Positions 19,767 through 29,049 of a DNA stretch of 64,000 bases are shown here, piece by piece. A program made the position numbers and the translations under genes. Under the pieces are notes generated by a model. That model was not told the origin of the DNA and did no database searches. It was given only the letters and a program-made list of their open reading frames with translations. This DNA comes from Marinomonas sp. THO17. GTDB lineage: Bacteria; Pseudomonadota; Gammaproteobacteria; Pseudomonadales; Marinomonadaceae. The stretch covers positions 2,064,501 to 2,128,500 of the forward strand of contig NZ_AP031575.1 of NCBI RefSeq assembly GCF_040436405.1. Reading direction: 5' to 3'. Within the stretch, counting starts at the first letter, position 1; each line of letters opens with the position of its first letter.

Positions 19767-19815
19767 AATTAGACATTCATTTTCCTAACAAATACTTTTC
19801 AAAACGAATCTTCTT

Positions 19816-20331
19816 ATGACTGCAACCCTTTCCCAAGATGATCTTGAAATCATCACTGCACAACTTGGTCGTACCCCTAGTGGCATTAATGCAATTGCAC
19901 ACTACTCACCCAAAGGCACGCCACAAGTTCTAGAAATGGAAACTTGGGTATTTGACCAACCTTTTCCGACATTGTACTGGCTTTCTAGCAAAGCCATCGA
20001 CAAGGCGCTGGCTAAGATCGAAAGCCAAGGGGTAGTAAAAATATTAGAACAACGCATCAAAGAAGATCCAGAATTACGCCGAGCGCATCATGCATCACAC
20101 CAAGATTATGTTAATAAACGCTGGCAAGTGATGAGCGAAGAACACAAAAGCATCATCGAAGAAAAAGGTTTTAAATCCTTATTTGAAAAATTAGGCATAG
20201 GTGGCATTGCCAATTGGGATCAGGTGCGCTGTTTACATATGCACTATGCGCATCATTTGGTCGGTGATAATGTGATTGGCCGTATCTTGGACGAAGAATA
20301 CCAGATTCGCCAAGTGGCAGACGCTGAATAA
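19816..20331 (+). CDS. DUF501 family protein
   Basis: A 171-residue cytoplasmic protein of the DUF501 family. Characteristic segments are QLGRTPSGINAIAHY, PFPTLYWL, RRAHHASHQDYVNKRW and GIGGIANWDQVRCLHMHYAHHL, the last rich in histidine and cysteine and possibly metal-binding. The function is not known. It stands alone between the PilZ-like gene and a bidirectional terminator. Confidence 0.85.
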   Translation: MTATLSQDDLEIITAQLGRTPSGINAIAHYSPKGTPQVLEMETWVFDQPFPTLYWLSSKAIDKALAKIESQGVVKILEQRIKEDPELRRAHHASHQDYVNKRWQVMSEEHKSIIEEKGFKSLFEKLGIGGIANWDQVRCLHMHYAHHLVGDNVIGRILDEEYQIRQVADAE

Positions 20332-20342
20332 TCGAAACCAAT

Positions 20343-20382
20343 AAAAAAAACAGCATTGCAGAGCACCGCAAAGCTGTTTTTT
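20343..20382. terminator. Bidirectional terminator
   Basis: AAAACAGC with TTGC pairs with GCAA and GCTGTTTT, one bulge on each side and A and T runs at the ends. It lies between convergent DUF501 and the small minus-strand gene. Confidence 0.85.
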
Positions 20383-20391
20383 GAAGAAGGA

Positions 20392-20688
20392 TTATTTTGC
20401 AGCCGCCGCTGCCAATTTCTTTTTTAATTCCTCTGCCGTTTTAACCGTTGGCAATATAACACGGATACGATTAAAAGCGTTTTGAGCCACTTCAGCACGT
20501 TGAGCATAGGTTGTTAAAGCACCGCCAGTCCAACCAGCAAGTTTCACCATCTCATTTTTAAAGTTATTTCCTGCCACTCCGTGACCACCTAACTCCATAA
20601 GTGCATCTTCGATTAACAAGTAGCTCGGACGTTCTCCGCCGAACTTCATAAAATCATCCTGTTGCACTTCAGCAAACTGCTTTGACAT
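20392..20688 (-). CDS. Small conserved-looking protein of unknown function
   Basis: A 98-residue soluble protein with no signal peptide. Two helices around a glycine-rich turn (MELGGHGVAGNNFKNEM) and a helical Lys/Ala-rich carboxy end (AEELKKKLAAAAAK) are visible. It is preceded by AAGG and followed by a strong terminator, so it is probably a real gene. I do not recognise the family. It lies next to glpK on the same strand, 91 bp downstream, but need not belong to glycerol metabolism. Confidence 0.6.
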   Translation of the reverse strand: MSKQFAEVQQDDFMKFGGERPSYLLIEDALMELGGHGVAGNNFKNEMVKLAGWTGGALTTYAQRAEVAQNAFNRIRVILPTVKTAEELKKKLAAAAAK

Positions 20689-20779
20689 CACTCCAACCTT
20701 TCTTTGTACTTAAGATACATTTAAATTAGCCACAATTCTAAATTGGCACAAGTCAACTCATGTAGCAAATCGTAAATCT

Positions 20780-22267
20780 TTATTGCGAGTTAGTACGAAC
20801 TCGATCAACCGCTTTCTGCCACCCCAAATATAGTGCATTGCTGGAGGCTTCATCCATTTGCGGTTGAAAAAGTTTATCGGCCACCCATAAGTCCGTAATA
20901 TCCTCTAGAGAATGATATATTCCCACCTTAAGACCTGCTAAAAAAGCCACCCCAAGAGCCGTCGTTTCCGTCACTTTAGGACGCTCAACCTTAACCGCTA
21001 ACAAATCACTCAAAAACTGTACCATAATGTCGTTTACCACCATACCGCCGTCGACGCGCAAGGTGCGAAACTTCGCCCCATCTTGTGCCATAGCATCAAC
21101 AAGGTCTCGTGTCTGGTAACAAACCGAGCGCAAGCCTGCGCTAACAATGTCTTCCACACTGGTATCACGGGTTAAACCAATCATAGCGCCACGGGCATCT
21201 GGATCCCAATAAGGCGCGCCCAAACCAGTAAAAGCGGGCACTAGATAAACTGAATCGCCATTCAAGGCTTGTTGCGCCAAAGCTTGCGTCTCTTTGGCAT
21301 CGCTGAAGAGTTTCAGACCATCGCGCAACCATTGAATCGCCGCACCAGCAACAAAGATGCTACCCTCTAACGCATAGGTCACCTTGCCGTTGAGACGATA
21401 ACCCACTGTGGTCAGCAGTTTGTTCTCTGACTTTAACACTTTATCCCCTGTGTTCAAAATCATAAAACAGCCTGTTCCATAAGTGCTTTTCACCATACCT
21501 GGCGTAAAACAAGCTTGCCCCACTAAAGCCGCTTGCTGGTCCCCTGCGATACCATTTACTGGCATCTCAGCACCAAGCCAAGACGCATCAATCACACCAA
21601 AATCAGCACTGCAATCCATTACCTCGGGAAACAACACATCGCCAATTTCAAACAGTTCGATCAATTCTTGATCCCACTCCTGCTGATGAATATTAAAAGC
21701 CATGGTGCGTGCAGCATTAGTCGCATCCGTTTTATGCGACTGCCCTTTGGTTAGGTGCCATAGCAAATAACTGTCCACTGTACCGAATGCCAATTCACCC
21801 GCTTGTGCCTTCTGCTTAGCCCCTTCGACATTCTCTAATATCCAACGAATTTTGGTGGCTGAAAAATAAGAGTCTATCAACAAACCTGTTTTGTCTTGTA
21901 CCTTTTGCGCCCAACCTTGTTCTACCAAAGATTGACAATATGCACTGGTGCGACGATCTTGCCACACAATCGCATTGTAAACTGGCTTGCCTGTTTTGAT
22001 GTCCCACAATATGGTGGTTTCACGTTGGTTGGTAATACCTACGCTGATAATATCTTGAGCTGCAATACTGCTTTCGTTAAGCACAGCCTGACACACTGAC
22101 AAGGTCGAAGACCAGATATCATCTGGGTTATGCTCTACCCACCCGTCATTAGGAAAGATTTGCGGGAACTCTTGCTGTGACTGAGCGATGCGGTTTCCGC
22201 TTGCATCGAATATAATAGCGCGTGAACTAGTCGTACCTTGGTCAATAGCAAGAATATAGTGGGCCAT
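20780..22267 (-). CDS. glpK: Glycerol kinase
   Basis: A 495-residue FGGY-family kinase that phosphorylates glycerol to sn-glycerol 3-phosphate with ATP. The amino terminus has [10 protein letters not shown], and [17 protein letters not shown] and [18 protein letters not shown] match glycerol kinases. The product is the substrate of GlpD encoded at 23373-24857. It is divergent from glpR, and a GlpR-type operator lies between the two genes. No glycerol facilitator gene is seen in the window. Confidence 0.95.
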   Translation of the reverse strand: MAHYILAIDQGTTSSRAIIFDASGNRIAQSQQEFPQIFPNDGWVEHNPDDIWSSTLSVCQAVLNESSIAAQDIISVGITNQRETTILWDIKTGKPVYNAIVWQDRRTSAYCQSLVEQGWAQKVQDKTGLLIDSYFSATKIRWILENVEGAKQKAQAGELAFGTVDSYLLWHLTKGQSHKTDATNAARTMAFNIHQQEWDQELIELFEIGDVLFPEVMDCSADFGVIDASWLGAEMPVNGIAGDQQAALVGQACFTPGMVKSTYGTGCFMILNTGDKVLKSENKLLTTVGYRLNGKVTYALEGSIFVAGAAIQWLRDGLKLFSDAKETQALAQQALNGDSVYLVPAFTGLGAPYWDPDARGAMIGLTRDTSVEDIVSAGLRSVCYQTRDLVDAMAQDGAKFRTLRVDGGMVVNDIMVQFLSDLLAVKVERPKVTETTALGVAFLAGLKVGIYHSLEDITDLWVADKLFQPQMDEASSNALYLGWQKAVDRVRTNSQ

Positions 22268-22337
22268 GATGTATTCTCTTTGAGTTCGTGGTCACTTTAA
22301 CAAGCGACTTATTTGTTGTTTTGTTTTTTGAACATTA

Positions 22338-22355
22338 ATATTCAAATTCGAATAT
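22338..22355. promoter_or_regulatory. GlpR-type operator between glpK and glpR
   Basis: The near-perfect dyad ATATTCAAATTCGAATAT resembles the GlpR operator pattern ATGTTCG-N4-CGAACAT. It lies 71 bp before glpK and 64 bp before glpR, between the divergent starts, so it could control both. Confidence 0.65.
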
Positions 22356-22418
22356 TCTATATTAAAAACCAATGGGGACGCCTTTAGCAAGGGTTACCTT
22401 TTAGGAGTTGAAAACGCT

Positions 22419-23192
22419 ATGAGGCAGCTTTCTCGCCAAGACAAAATCGTCGCTTTAGTTAAAGAAAAGGGCTATATCTCCATTGAAGAATTGGCCAGTC
22501 ACTTTGCCGTGACACCACAAACCATTCGTCGTGATATTAATGATTTGGCCAAAGCCGGTCAGCTTCGCCGTCATCATGGTGGCGCCAGCTACGAATCCAG
22601 TACCACCAATGTGGCCTACGCTACACGGCAAATTCTTCAGCATGAAGCGAAAGAACAAATCGCCAAACGCATTGCTGCTGAAATCCCTAACCATGCTTCT
22701 TTGTTTATTAATATAGGTACGACAACCGAAACCGTAGCCCGCGCTCTGTTAAATCACCAAGGTTTACAAGTCATCACTAACAACTTGAACGTTGCCACGA
22801 TTTTAAGCAGCAAAGAAGACTTTAATGTCATCATTGCGGGCGGTACAGTGCGTTCTCGTGATGGCGGCGTCATGGGAGAGGCTACCATAGACTTCATTAA
22901 TCAATTCCGAGTGGATTTTGGCATAGTCGGCATCAGTGGTATTGACCCTTTAGATGGCTCGTTACTAGATTATGATTATCAAGAAGTACGGGTCGCGCAA
23001 AGCATTATTTCCAATTCAAGAAATGTGTTCTTAGCAGCCGACAGTGCCAAGTTTGGCCGCAATGCTGTAGTACGTTTAGGCAACATCACGCAAGTCGATC
23101 GCTTATTTACCGATGCACAACCACCAAAAGCGATTCTCAAGCTAATGAAAGAACACAAAGTTCGCTTGGAACTTTGCCCTGCTAAACACTAG
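22419..23192 (+). CDS. glpR: Glycerol-3-phosphate regulon repressor, DeoR family
   Basis: A 257-residue DeoR-type repressor. The amino-terminal HTH is at about residues 5-60 ([46 protein letters not shown]). A sugar-phosphate sensing domain follows, with GTTTE and [13 protein letters not shown]. It represses glp genes until glycerol 3-phosphate binds. Two matching operators are seen, one ahead of glpK/glpR and one directly ahead of glpD. TTAGGAG precedes the start. Confidence 0.92.
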   Translation: MRQLSRQDKIVALVKEKGYISIEELASHFAVTPQTIRRDINDLAKAGQLRRHHGGASYESSTTNVAYATRQILQHEAKEQIAKRIAAEIPNHASLFINIGTTTETVARALLNHQGLQVITNNLNVATILSSKEDFNVIIAGGTVRSRDGGVMGEATIDFINQFRVDFGIVGISGIDPLDGSLLDYDYQEVRVAQSIISNSRNVFLAADSAKFGRNAVVRLGNITQVDRLFTDAQPPKAILKLMKEHKVRLELCPAKH

Positions 23193-23327
23193 CGCGACCA
23201 CTATCGAAATATCCTGGCACCCCCTGTCTTAGTTTACTTTACACCTCTATGAAGGGGCGTTTGGTCATGAAAACTTCACATTCATACTCTTGATATCTTT
23301 ACACTACAAGTTTAATATCGAAAATAA

Positions 23328-23345
23328 ATGTTCGTTTTCGAACAT
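23328..23345 (+). promoter_or_regulatory. GlpR operator before glpD
   Basis: ATGTTCGTTTTCGAACAT matches the enterobacterial GlpR operator core ATGTTCG-N4-CGAACAT with perfect symmetry. Further half-sites (TATCGAAAA near 23317, ATTTTCGATT near 23351) flank it. It lies 28 bp ahead of the glpD start, which also argues against the in-frame ATG inside the operator. Confidence 0.8.
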
Positions 23346-23372
23346 GATAAATTTTCGATTGTGAGGCTCAGT

Positions 23373-24857
23373 ATGATTCGAATACATTTTGATCTCTTCG
23401 TTGTGGGTGGTGGCATTAACGGCACCGGCATCGCAGCTGATGCGGCTGGCCGAAGCTTAAAAGTCGGTTTATGCGAAATGGGCGACCTTGCTAACGCCAC
23501 CTCTTCATCAAGCAGTAAGCTAATACATGGCGGTTTACGCTACCTAGAGCATTATGAATTTCGTCTGGTTAAAGAAGCCTTGAACGAGCGTGAAGTACTT
23601 CTCAAAGTCGCGCCACATCTAGTCACTCCAATGCGTTTTCAGATGCCGCACCGTCCGCACTTGCGACCAGCATGGTTAATTCGTATCGGCATGTTCCTTT
23701 ACGACTTCTTAGGCAAACGCGAAACACTTCCAGGCTCTAAGGCTGTAAAATACGGCACTGATAGCCCATTAAAAGATGACATCTCACAAGGCTTTGAATA
23801 CTCAGACTGCTGGGTAGACGATGCTCGTCTCGTTGTTACCAATGCATTGAGCGCTCAGCAAAATGGGGCTCAGATTTATGCACGTACTCGCTGTACTTCC
23901 GCCAAGCGCATCGATGGCAAATGGCACATCCATTTGGAAGACTTACTCAGTAAAGAAACCTTTGAAGTAACCGCTAATGGCTTGGTCAATGCTGCAGGGC
24001 CTTGGGTATCTTCCTTTATTGAGAGCAAGGTGGAACGCAAAGCACCTTATGGTATTCGTATGATCAAGGGCAGCCATATAGTGGTGCCTAAGCTTTACCA
24101 ACAAACTAATGCTTTCATCATGCAGAACACTGATAAACGCATTGTATTCGCTATTCCATACCGTGAAGACTACACACTGCTTGGCACCACGGATGTGGAA
24201 TACAATGGCGACCCTAAACAAGTAGCAATTTCGGCAGAAGAAACTAACTACATATTGCAAGTAGCAAACGACCACTTCAAGCAAAGCCTAACACCAAAAG
24301 ATGTCGTATGGAGCTATTCTGGTGTACGTCCACTCCTAGAAGATGAATCTTCCGACCCATCCGCGGTAACCCGTGATTACACTTTGCATCTTGATGATGA
24401 TTTAGGTGCGCCATTGCTGAGTATCTTCGGCGGTAAAATCACCACTTATCGCAAATTAGCCTTATCAGCGATGAAAAAGCTGGCTCCTTTTTACCAGCAA
24501 ATGGGCAATGAATGGACACACAGCAAGCCATTACCAGGCGGTGAATTGGGTATGTCATTGGACGCTTACGCGATAAAGCTACAACAGGACAACCCTTTTA
24601 TTAGCGCACATTTAGCACAGCGATTCGCGAACAGCTATGGTAGCCGCACACAGTTAATTCTCAGCGGCCTTGATTCCGTTGCCGCATTAGGAAAAGAATT
24701 CGGTTCAGAGCTATATCAGGCTGAAGTGGATTATCTGATTGAACAAGAATGGGCTCGTAGTGCAGAAGACATTCTATGGCGCCGAACTAAGCTTGGTTTA
24801 GAGTTCACAGATGACCAAGTCACTGCATTAGAAGAGTACATTCAGTCTAAGCTTTAA
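23373..24857 (+). CDS. glpD: Aerobic glycerol-3-phosphate dehydrogenase
   Basis: A membrane-associated FAD enzyme of 494 residues that oxidises sn-glycerol 3-phosphate to dihydroxyacetone phosphate and passes electrons to quinone. The FAD-binding VVGGGINGTGIA is at residues 10-21, and SSSSKLIHGGLRYLEHYEF and GGKITTYRKLA are typical of GlpD. The start at 23373 has GAGG upstream and begins directly with the FAD strand. An in-frame ATG 45 bp earlier falls inside the GlpR operator and is unlikely to be used. A strong terminator follows. Confidence 0.95.
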   Translation: MIRIHFDLFVVGGGINGTGIAADAAGRSLKVGLCEMGDLANATSSSSSKLIHGGLRYLEHYEFRLVKEALNEREVLLKVAPHLVTPMRFQMPHRPHLRPAWLIRIGMFLYDFLGKRETLPGSKAVKYGTDSPLKDDISQGFEYSDCWVDDARLVVTNALSAQQNGAQIYARTRCTSAKRIDGKWHIHLEDLLSKETFEVTANGLVNAAGPWVSSFIESKVERKAPYGIRMIKGSHIVVPKLYQQTNAFIMQNTDKRIVFAIPYREDYTLLGTTDVEYNGDPKQVAISAEETNYILQVANDHFKQSLTPKDVVWSYSGVRPLLEDESSDPSAVTRDYTLHLDDDLGAPLLSIFGGKITTYRKLALSAMKKLAPFYQQMGNEWTHSKPLPGGELGMSLDAYAIKLQQDNPFISAHLAQRFANSYGSRTQLILSGLDSVAALGKEFGSELYQAEVDYLIEQEWARSAEDILWRRTKLGLEFTDDQVTALEEYIQSKL

Positions 24858-24879
24858 TCGGCTAGTTCTTTTGTACCTT

Positions 24880-24915
24880 AGCCCGCCTAATCGGTTGTTT
24901 AGGTGGGCTTTTTTT
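24880..24915 (+). terminator. Terminator after glpD
   Basis: AGCCCGCCTAA (24880-24890) pairs with TTAGGTGGGCT (24899-24909) with one G-U pair and is followed by a T-run. Confidence 0.88.
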
Positions 24916-24967
24916 GCTTTACTAGCGGCCACTTATTTCTTTTACGCTAACCATGGAAGCTTGCCAT

Positions 24968-25738
24968 ATGGATCTTACGCTGTTCGACTTGTCTATTTGG
25001 ATCTATTTGGCCCTGTTTGCTACCGCCTTTATTGCTGGCGCCATTGATGCCATTGCTGGCGGCGGAGGTTTGATTACCGTACCGGTTTTATTAGCGGCTG
25101 GATTATCACCCGCTCAAGCGCTTGCGACCAATAAACTGCAAGGCTGTGCAGGTACTTTATCCGCTTCTTATCACTTTATTAAAAAAGGGCAAGTCGACCT
25201 AAAAAAAATGTGGCCAGCCATCTTTATGACGGCCATTGGTGCGGTTTTGGGAACCCTATTAATCTCTTATTTAGACAGCAGCTTACTGCTCAAAGCTGTG
25301 CCAATTATCTTAATCGCCGTTGCGATTTTCTTTTTCTTCTTACCAAAGGTTCAGCCTTACCTCGTCAGTAAATTCGCCCTCAGCCATCTACAATTCGCCG
25401 TTATCATAGGCACTAGCATCGGCTTTTATGACGGCTTGATTGGCCCAGGCACAGGTGCTTTTTTCTCTACAGCCTATCTGTGCTTGATGGGCTTTACTCT
25501 GATATCAGCCACAGCACATACCAAAGTCCTTAACGCTACCAGTAATGTATCTTCTTTGTTGGTATTCACCTTCAGTGGTCACATTATATGGACGCTGGGC
25601 ATTATCATGGGAATAGGTCAGTGGTTGGGAGCGCAAATAGGCTCACGCTTAGTCATTACCAAGGGGGCCAAATTGATCCGACCAATGGTCATCATTATGT
25701 GTCTGGCCATCTCAATAAAATTGCTTTTTAACCAATAG
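24968..25738 (+). CDS. TSUP-family permease (TauE/SafE type)
   Basis: A membrane protein of 256 residues with about eight hydrophobic segments. The two-fold repeated TSUP motifs are visible: AGAIDAIAGGGGLITVPVLLAAG near the amino end and GFYDGLIGPGTGAFF in the second half. Such permeases carry sulfite, sulfoacetate and similar organosulfur anions. I prefer the ATG at 24968 because GGAAG lies 8 bp upstream; an ATG 15 bp earlier has no ribosome-binding site. The 3' end overlaps the convergent LysR gene by 11 bp. The substrate is unknown. Confidence 0.85.
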   Translation: MDLTLFDLSIWIYLALFATAFIAGAIDAIAGGGGLITVPVLLAAGLSPAQALATNKLQGCAGTLSASYHFIKKGQVDLKKMWPAIFMTAIGAVLGTLLISYLDSSLLLKAVPIILIAVAIFFFFLPKVQPYLVSKFALSHLQFAVIIGTSIGFYDGLIGPGTGAFFSTAYLCLMGFTLISATAHTKVLNATSNVSSLLVFTFSGHIIWTLGIIMGIGQWLGAQIGSRLVITKGAKLIRPMVIIMCLAISIKLLFNQ

Positions 25739-26675
25739 CCGCCAAATCTTCCGGCTTTGTTAATACATCTTCTGGTGAATAACGGTAACATTCCGCTACC
25801 AACCAAGTTAATAGCTGCTGAACTGGCTCTCTCTGATATTGGGCTTCCGGACAAGCAAAAACATAGGCATGTTTTTCGTCCAACACATAGTCAAATGGCT
25901 TTACCAACCGCCCTTGTTGAATATCATCCATCACCAATGGTGTTCTTCCTAACGCCACCCCCTGACTGGCGATGGCGGCTTGAACAGCGAGATCACCACG
26001 ATTAAAGCTAATACCACGTGATGGCTTAACCCCTTTAGCATCGACTAACTGTAACCATCTTTCCCATTCCGCATAAGGGCTCGAAAAGCGCCATTCCGAA
26101 TCGTCATTGAGTAAGGGTACACTCGCCAATTGGTCGACATGAGTTAAGCTTCTTTGCTGTAAAAAAGCAGGACTGCAAACAGGGAAAACCTGATCCTTCA
26201 TTAACGGCACTAGGTGGCTTTTAACCTTATGTACATAACTATGAACAATAGCAACATCGATTCGATCACGCTGAAAATTGACTTCCCTATCATTGGCTTG
26301 GATACGCAATTGCAAATCTGGATAGGTTTCTTGCAGACTACCAAGGCGGGGGATTAACCATTTAGTGGCAAAAGACGGCATCACAGAAACCGATAAAATA
26401 TTCGAGCTTTCCTCTTGTTGTAAATCACTTATTAAGCCACTGATTTCATTGAAACTGTGATTTAATTGCACTGCTAATCTTGCTCCTGCCACCGTTAATT
26501 CCAAGCGCTTGTGATGACGGGCAAACAAGCTAAATTTTAAACGTTCTTCTAGCTGACGGATTTGTTGACTCACGGCACCTTGAGTTAGATGCAGCTCTTG
26601 CGCTGCTTTCGTAAAACTCAAGTGGCGAGCTGCCACTGAAAAAGTATTTAACCCTGTCAAAGGAATCGATTTCAT
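25728..26675 (-). CDS. GcvA-like LysR-type regulator
   Basis: A 315-residue LysR regulator of the GcvA/AmpR branch. The HTH lies at about residues 5-65 (LNTFSVAARHLSFTKAAQELHLTQGAVSQQIRQLE), followed by the substrate-binding domain (VMPSFATKWLIPRLGSLQETYPDLQLRIQ). A perfect 11-bp dyad lies 50 bp upstream, between this gene and a divergent short terminated transcript candidate. In enteric bacteria gcvA is divergent from the sRNA gene gcvB, so the layout is suggestive, but sequence identity to GcvB was not seen. It may be a general amino-acid or AmpR-like regulator. Confidence 0.85.
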   Translation of the reverse strand: MKSIPLTGLNTFSVAARHLSFTKAAQELHLTQGAVSQQIRQLEERLKFSLFARHHKRLELTVAGARLAVQLNHSFNEISGLISDLQQEESSNILSVSVMPSFATKWLIPRLGSLQETYPDLQLRIQANDREVNFQRDRIDVAIVHSYVHKVKSHLVPLMKDQVFPVCSPAFLQQRSLTHVDQLASVPLLNDDSEWRFSSPYAEWERWLQLVDAKGVKPSRGISFNRGDLAVQAAIASQGVALGRTPLVMDDIQQGRLVKPFDYVLDEKHAYVFACPEAQYQREPVQQLLTWLVAECYRYSPEDVLTKPEDLAAIG

Positions 26676-26724
26676 TACACACAGTCCAGAAAGACAAATG
26701 AAAAGTGTAGCAAAAAATAATCCT

Positions 26725-26753
26725 TTTTTGCATTAGTATAGCTAATGCAAAAA
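26725..26753. promoter_or_regulatory. LysR-type operator dyad
   Basis: TTTTTGCATTA (26725-26735) and TAATGCAAAAA (26743-26753) are perfectly complementary around a 7-base centre. The site lies 50 bp ahead of the GcvA-like gene and just ahead of the AT-rich -10-like TTATAT at 26760-26765 on the other strand, as expected for an autoregulated divergent LysR promoter. Confidence 0.65.
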
Positions 26754-26794
26754 CCTAAATTATATCGTTTGTCAATTAACTGAGATTGCCTAAA

Positions 26795-26893
26795 ATGAAC
26801 ATCATAACTTTGGATTTAATACTGATCCTAAGTGTTATCCGTGCAGCCCTAACTGTACGGTACCTAAGACAAGTTCCCACAGTCTTGCCTTAG
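26795..26893 (+). CDS. Possible 32-residue hydrophobic peptide
   Basis: An ATG opens a 32-codon frame rich in Leu, Ile and Val (starting MNIITLDLILILSVIRAAL), ending inside the third-last stem of the candidate RNA above. It could be a leader peptide of a branched-chain amino-acid attenuator, a small membrane peptide or chance. No clear Shine-Dalgarno sequence is present and no biosynthetic gene follows, so I treat it as doubtful. Confidence 0.25.
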   Translation: MNIITLDLILILSVIRAALTVRYLRQVPTVLP

Positions 26894-26950
26894 GTGAATA
26901 TCACCATTCCCACAGGATGTTGCTATTCAAGCTGCTAGTTACTTTTATTT

Positions 26951-26977
26951 AAGCTGGACTTTTGTCCGGCTTTTTTT
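26951..26977 (+). terminator. Terminator of the candidate small RNA
   Basis: AAGCTGGAC (26951-26959) pairs with GTCCGGCTT (26964-26972) with one G-U pair and a TTTT loop, followed by a run of T to 26977. No plus-strand annotated gene lies just upstream, so it marks an unannotated transcript. Confidence 0.85.
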
Positions 26978-27012
26978 ATGCCTTCAACTAATTAAAAAGA
27001 GAATTAAGACAC

Positions 27013-27044
27013 AAAAAAAAAGCGATGACATGGTCACCGCTTTT
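27013..27044 (-). terminator. Terminator after the GAPDH gene
   Basis: On the minus strand AAAAGCG-TGAC pairs with GTCA-CGCTTTT with one mismatch, followed by a long T-run. It lies 27 bp beyond the stop codon of the GAPDH gene. Confidence 0.85.
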
Positions 27045-27070
27045 CATTAACTTTGGCTAAATTCAGTCAA

Positions 27071-28444
27071 TCAAGCCGCTTGATTTTCCAATAGCTGAGC
27101 TTCTGAGAGTTCACCTTGAGCAAGCTTCTCCATCAAGCGAACCACTTGGCAGCTGTAACCGTATTCATTGTCGTACCAAACGTACAAGGTTGCTTGGTTA
27201 CCACGCACTTTGGTAGACAAAGCATCTAAAATACCCGCTTGCTGAGAACCAATGAAATCTGAGCTCACTGCATCCGCTTCTTCACTGTATCCAATTTGCC
27301 CCGCTAACTCTGCACTGCCAGCCGCTGTTTTTAATAGGGCGTTGATCTCTTCGACACTAGTATTAGCATTTAGATTCAAGCTCAATACAGCTATGGACAC
27401 ATTAATAACAGGGACTCGAATCGCACTACCACTTAGCTTGCCTTCTAATGACGGAATGGCTTTTGAAACCGCTTTCGCCGCGCCGGTTTCTGTCATCACC
27501 ATGTTCATGCCAGCAGCACGACCACGGCGGTCCCCTTTATGAATGTTATCAATCAAGTTTTGATCATTGGTATAGGCATGCACCGTCTCAACATGACCAG
27601 ACTCAATACCAAACTTGTCTTCTAAAACTGACAAAATAGGCGTAATGGCATTGGTTGTACAAGACGCCGCCGATACAATCTTGTCTTCTTCCGTTAAGTC
27701 TGAATCATTTACGCCAAACACCACATTCTTCATGGCTTTGCCGGGGGCCGTTAGCACAACACGATCAATTCCTGGACGATTTAGATGCACACTAAGGCCA
27801 TCATGGTCACGCCAGCGCCCAGTATTGTCTACTAATAAAGCATTATCGATACCGTGAGCCTGGTAATCCACTTCGGCAGGATCAGACGCATAAATGACTT
27901 TTACTGTATAGCCATTAATCATTAAAGCTTGGTTTTCTTCATCGACTTTTACGATACCGTCATAAGCACCGTGCACAGAATCATATTTGAGCAAGCTAGC
28001 ACGCTTTGCCAAATCCGCTTTACCCGCATTACGTACAACAATAGCGGCCAATTTCATTCCCGGTGTAGTGTGACCCAAAGCACACATACGACGAGCTAAT
28101 AAACGACCAATACGACCAAAACCGTAGAGTACAACTGGCACTTCTGTTCCTTCGGTCGATTGCACTTTCAACAAGCTCGCAAGATCCGCTTCAGCCAATA
28201 AGTCTTCCAGTTCCACACTGGTTTGTCTTGCATCACTGGCATACAAATCTTCCAAGGCTGCATACACTTGTGTTAGATCCACTTCTGGATGCTGATCAAA
28301 TGTTGCCATCAATCCGGTGACAGAGTCAGCCATCAGAGTATTACCTGCTAGCTGAACCTTAATGGCTTTTTCACGGCCTAACTTACCCAAAAGAGGAATC
28401 ATGGATTCGACTTGTGAGAGTGATTGTAACCAAGTGCTTGTCAT
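27071..28444 (-). CDS. Glyceraldehyde-3-phosphate dehydrogenase, long form
   Basis: A 457-residue GAPDH with an extra amino-terminal helical region of about 100 residues ahead of the Rossmann motif GFGRIGR (108-114). The catalytic cysteine is Cys262 in SAASCTTNAITP, and the NAD/phosphate segments HAYTNDQNL and YVWYDNEYGYS are present. Long GAPDH proteins of about 460 residues occur in Pseudomonas and marine gammaproteobacteria beside a normal-length one. They are thought to serve gluconeogenesis or have different regulation. The role of the extension is unknown. It is a single-gene unit with its own terminator. Confidence 0.9.
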   Translation of the reverse strand: MTSTWLQSLSQVESMIPLLGKLGREKAIKVQLAGNTLMADSVTGLMATFDQHPEVDLTQVYAALEDLYASDARQTSVELEDLLAEADLASLLKVQSTEGTEVPVVLYGFGRIGRLLARRMCALGHTTPGMKLAAIVVRNAGKADLAKRASLLKYDSVHGAYDGIVKVDEENQALMINGYTVKVIYASDPAEVDYQAHGIDNALLVDNTGRWRDHDGLSVHLNRPGIDRVVLTAPGKAMKNVVFGVNDSDLTEEDKIVSAASCTTNAITPILSVLEDKFGIESGHVETVHAYTNDQNLIDNIHKGDRRGRAAGMNMVMTETGAAKAVSKAIPSLEGKLSGSAIRVPVINVSIAVLSLNLNANTSVEEINALLKTAAGSAELAGQIGYSEEADAVSSDFIGSQQAGILDALSTKVRGNQATLYVWYDNEYGYSCQVVRLMEKLAQGELSEAQLLENQAA

Positions 28445-28705
28445 GCTGTTGCTCCCAAGTGACGCTATCGTATCAATATGGGCGCAAGTTTACCGTCAGA
28501 TTTGACCAATAACAAATTGTAAGAAGACTACAAAAAGTCTTTAAAATCCGTAATTTAGAGAGTTATTTTATAGAAATAACGAAATATCAGAAGGAAGTTA
28601 GAAACTTTACTACAGAATAAAATTCAAAAAGCAAAAACCAGCAAATTCGACCCTCTTTTGTTGTAAGTTAGCAACGAAAACCGATAGGAAATTTCATCAT
28701 ATTTT

Positions 28706-29035
28706 TTACAATTGGCGCTTTCTTTCCGCCAACACTCCTAAAAAACTAAAACAAGCGAGTACTAATACTGGACGATATACCAAATCAACTTGGGTAATAC
28801 CCCAATACACGAGTGGTTGGGTCCATAATGTCAGCAAACCATAGCCAAAGGTACACATGAGAATAAAAGCCGATATGCGCGCAATGAATATCCACGACGC
28901 CACCATACGCTTCAAGTAGCCATTAATGCGATCACCGTAAATGACCAAACAAGTAGCCACCAAAGCCAATGAAACATCCTGAAGATGCGGTTGTAATAAC
29001 TGAGCTAAACGAAGATTGAGATCAAGAAAAAACAT
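28706..29035 (-). CDS. DUF3392 family membrane protein
   Basis: A 109-residue inner-membrane protein with about three hydrophobic segments (residues 20-35, 47-70 and 85-101). The pattern DVSLALVATCLVIYGDRINGYLKR matches the DUF3392 family of gammaproteobacteria. The function is unknown. It lies 14 bp after the secreted-protein gene on the same strand, so the two are probably co-transcribed. Confidence 0.75.
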   Translation of the reverse strand: MFFLDLNLRLAQLLQPHLQDVSLALVATCLVIYGDRINGYLKRMVASWIFIARISAFILMCTFGYGLLTLWTQPLVYWGITQVDLVYRPVLVLACFSFLGVLAERKRQL

Positions 29036-29049
29036 AGCAAAACGTCAAG

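Larger units (their letters stand above)
26772..26977 (+). ncRNA. Candidate small RNA opposite the GcvA-like gene
   Basis: No plus-strand gene follows for 2.7 kb, yet this stretch ends in an excellent terminator and is full of stems. GTGCAG/CTGTAC is at 26841-26858. CCTAAGACAAG/CTTGCCTTAGG at 26863-26894 has a 10-base loop with TTCCCACAG, and GGTGA/TCACC lies at 26893-26905. A second TTCCCACAG at 26907-26915 lies just after the last stem. Repeated C-rich unpaired motifs are typical of sRNAs that pair with ribosome-binding sites. The 5' end is estimated from a -10-like box. A leader transcript of a lost gene is an alternative. Confidence 0.5.

Noticed and set aside
26772..26977. Identity of the candidate RNA as GcvB
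   Set aside because: The layout is similar but the G/U-rich pairing elements of enteric GcvB as I recall them are not present.
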